A DNA stretch of 64,000 nucleotides from Myxococcales bacterium. Lineage in GTDB: Bacteria > Myxococcota_A > Polyangia > Polyangiales > Polyangiaceae. Positions 59,825 to 64,000 of this stretch are shown piece by piece. A program made the position numbers and the translations under genes. The notes beneath the pieces were generated by a model, which ran no database searches, had not been told where the DNA came from, and saw nothing but the letters and a program-made list of their open reading frames with translations. The first letter of the stretch is position 1; each line of letters opens with the position of its first letter. The stretch spans positions 117,284 to 181,283 of the forward strand of contig SECP01000018.1 in NCBI GenBank assembly GCA_004193285.1. The letters are read 5' to 3'.

Positions 59825-60118
59825 CCGTATCGGCCGAGCTTCGAGCGTTTCTCATTGGGCGTTGCTTGCCGTCTCTGCGTCGAGCGAGGCGACTGCGCGG
59901 AGTTCGATGGACAGGGCGGGGGGGGGCGCCGAGGTGATAGAGCGCGTGCGTCGCTCCTCAAAAGTTCGTATCGCCGCCGGGCGCGCTGTGAGTGGCGGAA
60001 CGATGGCGGGGCGCGGCAACGGTGCGCACCCCGCGGACCCGCGTGGCGAACAACGAGGGTGAAGCGAGGCCGAGCAGCGTTCGTGCCGGCGCGTGAACGT
60101 CGTCGTTGGCCCCGCAGG

Positions 60119-60724
60119 CTAACTGGCGCGCTTGCGATCGCGGAGGCGCGCGAGGAGCTCCTCGCGGTTGGCAGGTGCGGCGATGGGGCCGGGGATGCGC
60201 TCGCGCACGCTGCTCTCCAGCGGAGGCGGAGGCGGAGCGAAAAAGGGCGGTGCCGACGGCGCCACCACCGCTTCCAGGTCGGTCATGCTCTGCCGCACCT
60301 CCGGAAGGCTAACGCGCTCCAGGTCCAGCAGGCTCGGACGCTCGGCATCGGTTTGGCTCGGGCGCTCGGCATCGGTTTGGCTCGGGCGCTCGGCATCGGT
60401 TTGGCTCGGACGATCGGCGTCCGTTTTGGCCTTCACGGCGCGTTCGATGAAGGCCTTCGTCGCGGCGCCGAAGCGTTTGAAGCGGACCCGCAGACCGCCG
60501 GGGCGATCCCCGTGGGGGGCGACGACGATGGTGACTCGGCCCTCCGCGCGGATCGGTTTGCTGCCGTCGGCGAGCGCAATATCGAAGAGCACCGCGGTGT
60601 CAGGCGCTAGCGGCTCCGCGTCGACCAGCAGCATGCCGCGAGCGTCGATACTCCAAGCCTCCGCGGCCAAGTATTCTTGCTCGCTCGCGTACGGACGGAC
60701 GACGTGGACGACGACGGGATTCAC
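60119..60724 (-). CDS. PilZ-like protein with four 8-residue repeats
   Basis: 201 residues from GTG 60724. The first ~97 residues fit a PilZ-like barrel (WSIDARGMLLVDAEPLAPDT, LRVRFKRFG), though the canonical RxxxR and DxSxxG c-di-GMP motifs are not clear. Residues about 100-131 are four tandem copies of (K/Q)TDA(D/E)RPS, encoded by 24-bp DNA repeats. A Pro-rich, helical tail ends RLRDRKR. The repeats could be a flexible linker or phosphorylation sites. Divergent from purD. Confidence 0.72.
   Translation of the reverse strand: MNPVVVHVVRPYASEQEYLAAEAWSIDARGMLLVDAEPLAPDTAVLFDIALADGSKPIRAEGRVTIVVAPHGDRPGGLRVRFKRFGAATKAFIERAVKAKTDADRPSQTDAERPSQTDAERPSQTDAERPSLLDLERVSLPEVRQSMTDLEAVVAPSAPPFFAPPPPPLESSVRERIPGPIAAPANREELLARLRDRKRAS
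60331..60426. repeat. 24-bp tandem repeat, four copies, coding
   Basis: Units at 60331, 60355, 60379 and 60403, the second and third identical. On the minus strand they encode the (K/Q)TDA(D/E)RPS repeats of the PilZ-like protein. Being a multiple of three, copy-number change would keep the frame. Confidence 0.92.
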
Positions 60725-60832
60725 GGAATCGAAGCCTCCCAGCTAGTTCTCTCAAAATAACACTCCCAGAGCCCATCTCCCAGGGGAATGTGCTACGCGG
60801 CCCACGTGTCCGCTCCCGCTCATCAGGCTCCA

Positions 60833-62128
60833 ATGAAGGTGTTGGTCGTCGGCTCCGGGGGGCGTGAGCACGCGCTCGCACTCAAGCTCCTACAGTCCCC
60901 CAGCGTGACCGAGGTGATCGTTTCGCCGGGCAACGCCGGCACTCAATCCTTGCTCGCGCCGACGCCCGGGAAGACCCTCCGCAGCAGCACAGAGGCGCCG
61001 CTCGCCCTTGCCCAGCGCGAGCGGGTTGACCTCGTAGTGGTAGGACCTGAGGTGCCGCTGTGCGAGGGGCTGGTCGACGAGCTTACCGCCGCCGGCGTCC
61101 TCGCGTACGGCCCCAGCAAGCTCGCGGCCGAGCTCGAAGGCTCCAAAGCGTTCATGAAAGGCTTCGCGGCGCGGCACGGCATTCCTACCGCGCGCCACGT
61201 CGTGGTCACGCAGGCGAGCGAGCTGGATGCGCTCGTGAAGACGTTCGACGTCCCACCCGTCGTCAAGGCAGACGGGCTTTGCTCCGGCAAAGGGGTCGTG
61301 GTCGCGGAGACGCACGAGGAGGCGCTGCGCGCCGCGCGCGAGATGCTGAGCGGCGCGCGCTTCGGCGCGGCGGGCGCGACGGTGGTGCTCGAGGAGCGGC
61401 TCTTCGGCAACGAGGCTAGCATTCACGCTATTTGTGACGGCGAGCGCTACGTGCTGCTCCACGCCGCGCAAGATCACAAGCGCATCTTCGACCGCGACGA
61501 AGGACCGAACACGGGCGGTATGGGCACGTACGCGCCCGCCCCGGTCGTCACGCCGAAGGTCATGCGCGAGTTCGAGGAGCTCGTGCTGGTGCCGACTCTA
61601 CGAGGAATGGCCGCGGAGGGGCGCCCGTTCAAGGGCACGCTCTTCGCCGGCATCATGGTGACCCCGGACGAGCACGTGCGGCTCATCGAGTTCAACGTAC
61701 GCTTCGGCGATCCGGAGACGCAGGTGCTGCTCGCGACCCTGGAAGGCGACCTAGCGCAGACTCTCGCGGCCGCCGCGCGGGGAGCGCTCGACCCGACCAG
61801 CCTCAGCGCCTCCGGCGAGCATGCGGTGTGCGTCGTGCTCGCCGCGCAGGGCTACCCGGACGCCCCGCGCAAGGGCGACGTGATCGACGGCCTAGGCGAC
61901 GCGGCCAAGGTCCCGGGCGTAGTCGTCATCCACGCCGGCACCGCGCTCGATCAGTTCGGTAACGTGGTTACCGCCGGCGGCCGCGTGCTGGGCATCACCG
62001 GCCGGGGCAAGACGCTGAAGGAAGCCCACACTCGCGCCTACCAGGCCGTACACAAACTCGGCTTTTCTGGCATGCAGTACCGGCGGGACATCGGGGGCCG
62101 CGCGGGCCTGACCCTGCTCTCGGAGTGA
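60833..62128 (+). CDS. purD: Phosphoribosylamine-glycine ligase (GARS)
   Basis: 431 residues from ATG 60833 (MKVLVVGSGGREHALALKL), the conserved start; an ATG at 60788 adds 15 unconserved residues. ATP-grasp enzyme of purine synthesis. Motifs: VVGPEVPLCEGL, LEGSKAFMKGFAARHGIPTA, VKADGLCSGKGVVVA, DHKRIFDRDEGPNTGGMG, FNVRFGDPETQVLL. Single gene here; no neighbouring pur cluster. Confidence 0.95.
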   Translation: MKVLVVGSGGREHALALKLLQSPSVTEVIVSPGNAGTQSLLAPTPGKTLRSSTEAPLALAQRERVDLVVVGPEVPLCEGLVDELTAAGVLAYGPSKLAAELEGSKAFMKGFAARHGIPTARHVVVTQASELDALVKTFDVPPVVKADGLCSGKGVVVAETHEEALRAAREMLSGARFGAAGATVVLEERLFGNEASIHAICDGERYVLLHAAQDHKRIFDRDEGPNTGGMGTYAPAPVVTPKVMREFEELVLVPTLRGMAAEGRPFKGTLFAGIMVTPDEHVRLIEFNVRFGDPETQVLLATLEGDLAQTLAAAARGALDPTSLSASGEHAVCVVLAAQGYPDAPRKGDVIDGLGDAAKVPGVVVIHAGTALDQFGNVVTAGGRVLGITGRGKTLKEAHTRAYQAVHKLGFSGMQYRRDIGGRAGLTLLSE

Positions 62129-62265
62129 GCTTTCCGGGCGGCCGCGCGGCTCGTCTCCAGCTTGCTTGACGCTACGCAGCACGGGCGCTACGCCCCGGTT
62201 CCGTCGACGGGTCGGGCCGCGCCCGAACCCAGCGGCGAATTGCCCGCAAATCGTTTTGGAGGAAC

Positions 62266-63345
62266 ATGGCTCGCACAATCAATTTCAACGCTGGTCCGGC
62301 TGCGCTCCCGCTCGGAGCCCTCGAACGCGCTCAGAAAGAGCTGCTCGACATCGGCGGCACGGGCATGAGCGTGATGGAGCACAGCCATCGCGGTAAGGCC
62401 TACGAGGCCGTGCACAACGAGGCGATCGCGCTCACGAAGGAGCTGCTGGCCGTCCCCGACAACTACGACATTCTGCTGCTCCAGGGCGGCGCCAGCCAGC
62501 AGTTCGCGGTCGTGCCGATGAACTTGCTCCCCCAGGGCAAGAGCGCCGACTACATCCTGACCGGCTCGTGGTCGCAGAAGGCGTACAAGGAAGCGAAGAC
62601 GCTCGGGACCGCGCGCGTCGCTTCCAGCACGGAAAAAGACAAGAAGTTCACGCGCATCCCTGCGCAGAACGAGCTGGATCTGGACGCGAACGCCGCGTAC
62701 GCCCACATCACCAGCAACAACACCATCTTCGGCACCCAGTGGGCCGAGTTCCCGAACGTGGGCAGCGTGCCGCTCATCGCGGACATGTCGAGCGACATCG
62801 CCTGGCGCCCGATCGACGTCTCCAAGTTCGGCCTCATCTACGCCGGCGCCCAGAAGAACCTGGGCCCGAGCGGCGTGACCGTCGTCATCGTGCGCAAAGA
62901 CCTCGTCGAGGCGGGCCGCAAGGACATCCCGGTCATCTTCCAGTACCGCACCCACAGCGAGAACAACTCGCTCTACAACACGCCGCCGACTTTCGGCGTT
63001 TACCTGCTGCGCAACGTGCTCGCGGAGCTGAAGCAGGGCGGCGGCCTCACGGCGATCGAGAAGATCAACCGCGAGAAGGCCAAGCTGCTGTACGACGCGC
63101 TCGAGTCGCGCTCGGACATCTTCAGCGTCCCGGTCGAGAAGGGCTCGCGCTCGGCCATGAACGTGGTGTGGACCGCGTCGACGCCGGAGCTCGAGACCGA
63201 GTTCCTGGCCGAGGCGAAGAAGCGCGGCATGGAAGGCCTCAAGGGTCACCGCTCGGTCGGCGGCTTCCGCGCCTCCATCTACAACGCGGCCTCGCGTGAG
63301 TGGGTAGCGGCTCTGGCCGACCTCGTCACCGGCTTCAAGAAGTAA
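62266..63345 (+). CDS. serC: Phosphoserine aminotransferase
   Basis: 359 residues. PLP enzyme of serine and pyridoxine synthesis. [10 protein letters not shown] at the start, [36 protein letters not shown], and the PLP-binding Lys197 in [12 protein letters not shown] define Ser[15 protein letters not shown] closes the C-terminal domain. GGAGG lies 7-11 nt upstream of the ATG. A strong bidirectional terminator follows. Confidence 0.96.
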   Translation: MARTINFNAGPAALPLGALERAQKELLDIGGTGMSVMEHSHRGKAYEAVHNEAIALTKELLAVPDNYDILLLQGGASQQFAVVPMNLLPQGKSADYILTGSWSQKAYKEAKTLGTARVASSTEKDKKFTRIPAQNELDLDANAAYAHITSNNTIFGTQWAEFPNVGSVPLIADMSSDIAWRPIDVSKFGLIYAGAQKNLGPSGVTVVIVRKDLVEAGRKDIPVIFQYRTHSENNSLYNTPPTFGVYLLRNVLAELKQGGGLTAIEKINREKAKLLYDALESRSDIFSVPVEKGSRSAMNVVWTASTPELETEFLAEAKKRGMEGLKGHRSVGGFRASIYNAASREWVAALADLVTGFKK

Positions 63346-63357
63346 GCGAATAGCGGG

Positions 63358-63397
63358 AAGGGCCTGGTCGCTGCCTTCGGGCGGCGCCAGGCCTTTT
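63358..63397. terminator. Strong bidirectional terminator between serC and the convergent gene
   Basis: AAGGGCCTGG (63358-63367) pairs with CCAGGCCTTT (63387-63396). Inside, GCTGCC and GGCGGC close on a TTCG tetraloop. The stem ends in TTTT on the plus strand and in A residues that read as T on the minus strand, so it can serve both genes. Confidence 0.8.
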
Positions 63398-63403
63398 GCT
63401 ATT

Positions 63404-64000
63404 TCAGAGCTGGGGGCGGCCCCAGGCGCCGAGCGCGATTTGTGAGCCTTTGGCGTTCTTGACGCTCGTCGTGCCGATGAGCAGCAGCGGTAGCGACACC
63501 GCGACGCTGATGCCGCCAACCGCCAGCGCGGCGATTCCGCCCGCCTCCAGGCCTGGCTTGTCGTTGACCTTACCGAGCCCGAACAGCGCCATGCCGGCGA
63601 GCGCGACCGGAATGCCAGCCGCGAGGCTGATGACGCCGGCGCGGCGCGCGGCGGCGGAACCGCCGTCGACCCGCACGCCCGCGACCCCGGCGCCGGCGTC
63701 GAACCGGAACACGTTGGACGTCGTCATGCCCGGCGCGACGACGCGTGCCTCGCGGCCTTCGACCTGCAGCTTGAGGTCGCACGGAGCCAAGCAGGTGCGC
63801 TCGAAGGCGCCGCGGTCGACGTAGCTTCGCGTCTCGAGCCACGCGTCTCGGTAGCTGACCGCAACGTGGACGATCGCTTCACCGGGCGACACGACGACTC
63901 GAGGCGCCGCAGCCGGGGCCGCGGGCGCGGTCGCGGGGGCCGGCGCGGTTGCGGGGGCCGGCGCGGTTGTGGGGGCCGGCGCGGTTGCTTCGGTAGGGGC
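63404..64000 (-). CDS. Envelope protein with PEGA-like segment and two membrane spans, 5' end outside window
   Basis: An open frame enters from the right edge. Its first visible residues are Ala/Pro/Thr-rich (repeats of TAPAPA encoded by 18-bp DNA repeats, 63915-63990). A short beta segment follows (CLAPCDLKLQVEGREARVVA), resembling a PEGA-type unit like the one at 38.6 kb, then two hydrophobic spans (ISLAAGIPVALAGMALFGLG and AALAVGGISVAVSLPLLLIG). An internal GTG at 63892 is not the start, because the frame stays open upstream to the window edge. Confidence 0.7.
   Translation of the reverse strand, partial: APTEATAPAPTTAPAPATAPAPATAPAAPAAAPRVVVSPGEAIVHVAVSYRDAWLETRSYVDRGAFERTCLAPCDLKLQVEGREARVVAPGMTTSNVFRFDAGAGVAGVRVDGGSAAARRAGVISLAAGIPVALAGMALFGLGKVNDKPGLEAGGIAALAVGGISVAVSLPLLLIGTTSVKNAKGSQIALGAWGRPQL

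Noticed and set aside
59825..60118. tRNA or small RNA after the dCMP deaminase
   Set aside because: I looked for a GTTCRA-type T-loop with matching acceptor arms; AAGTTCG near 59962 has no cloverleaf around it.

Overview
The window is very GC-rich, gene-dense DNA with GTG/TTG starts, many 4-nt stop/start overlaps, a bacterial Ser/Thr kinase, a hybrid sensor kinase, ECF-sigma/cupin, PilZ, DUF4388 and PEGA-like proteins, a Cys-rich secreted protein with a MYXO-CTERM-like tail, and a complete branched-chain 2-oxoacid dehydrogenase set. This combination points to a myxobacterium (Myxococcota, probably the Polyangiales/Sorangiineae side). That placement is inferred from gene content, not from a database search. 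No tRNA, rRNA, insertion sequence, CRISPR array or prophage was recognised. Most of the window is housekeeping chromosome.

Layout. 1-5.3 kb: 5' part of an RlmD-like rRNA methyltransferase, a Cys-rich surface protein behind a good sigma-54 promoter match, a hybrid histidine kinase with eroded motifs, galE, and a fumarylacetoacetate-hydrolase-family enzyme. 5.3-12.3 kb: a NarL-type regulator, divergent from a coupled pair of HtrA-like proteins (the first lacks the catalytic His), then a YhaO/YhaN (SbcD/SbcC-like) nuclease-ATPase pair. 12.4-18.7 kb: TSP3-repeat/AMIN-like protein, ECF sigma with a cupin-only ChrR-like partner, FAD dehydrogenase, homodimeric pyruvate dehydrogenase E1 (aceE). 18.7-19.9 kb: a gene-free island made of four different tandem-repeat families. 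19.9-23.7 kb: lipoprotein esterase, mutY, TPR-like protein. 23.8-30.8 kb: a nuoABCDGHI operon without nuoEF or nuoJ-N, whose NuoH carries an extra segment of about 150 residues.

31.2-40.8 kb: gatB-lipA, a TerB-like protein, branched-chain dehydrogenase E1alpha/E1beta/E2, a PEGA-like protein and a membrane Ser/Thr kinase. 40.9-47.4 kb: a translation/replication block, prs-rplY-pth-rpsF-rpsR-rplI-dnaB, facing obgE. 47.5-64 kb: an RKSV-repeat protein, lipid kinase-like protein, DUF4388-J-domain fusion, HAD phosphatase with a chlorite-dismutase-family protein, hisZ-purA plus two coupled TPR proteins, a membrane PH-like protein, an OmpA-like lipoprotein operon, dCMP deaminase, a PilZ-like protein with 8-residue repeats, purD, serC, and an edge-truncated membrane protein.

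Connections. LipA makes the lipoyl group needed by the E2 encoded 3 kb downstream. AceE plus the separate E1alpha/E1beta/E2 imply separate pyruvate and branched-chain oxoacid complexes; the latter would supply iso-branched fatty-acid primers (inference). The most unusual items are the repeat island, the enlarged NuoH with its reduced operon, the HtrA/pseudo-HtrA pair, the degenerate signalling proteins, and the sigma-54 promoter before the Cys-rich surface protein.
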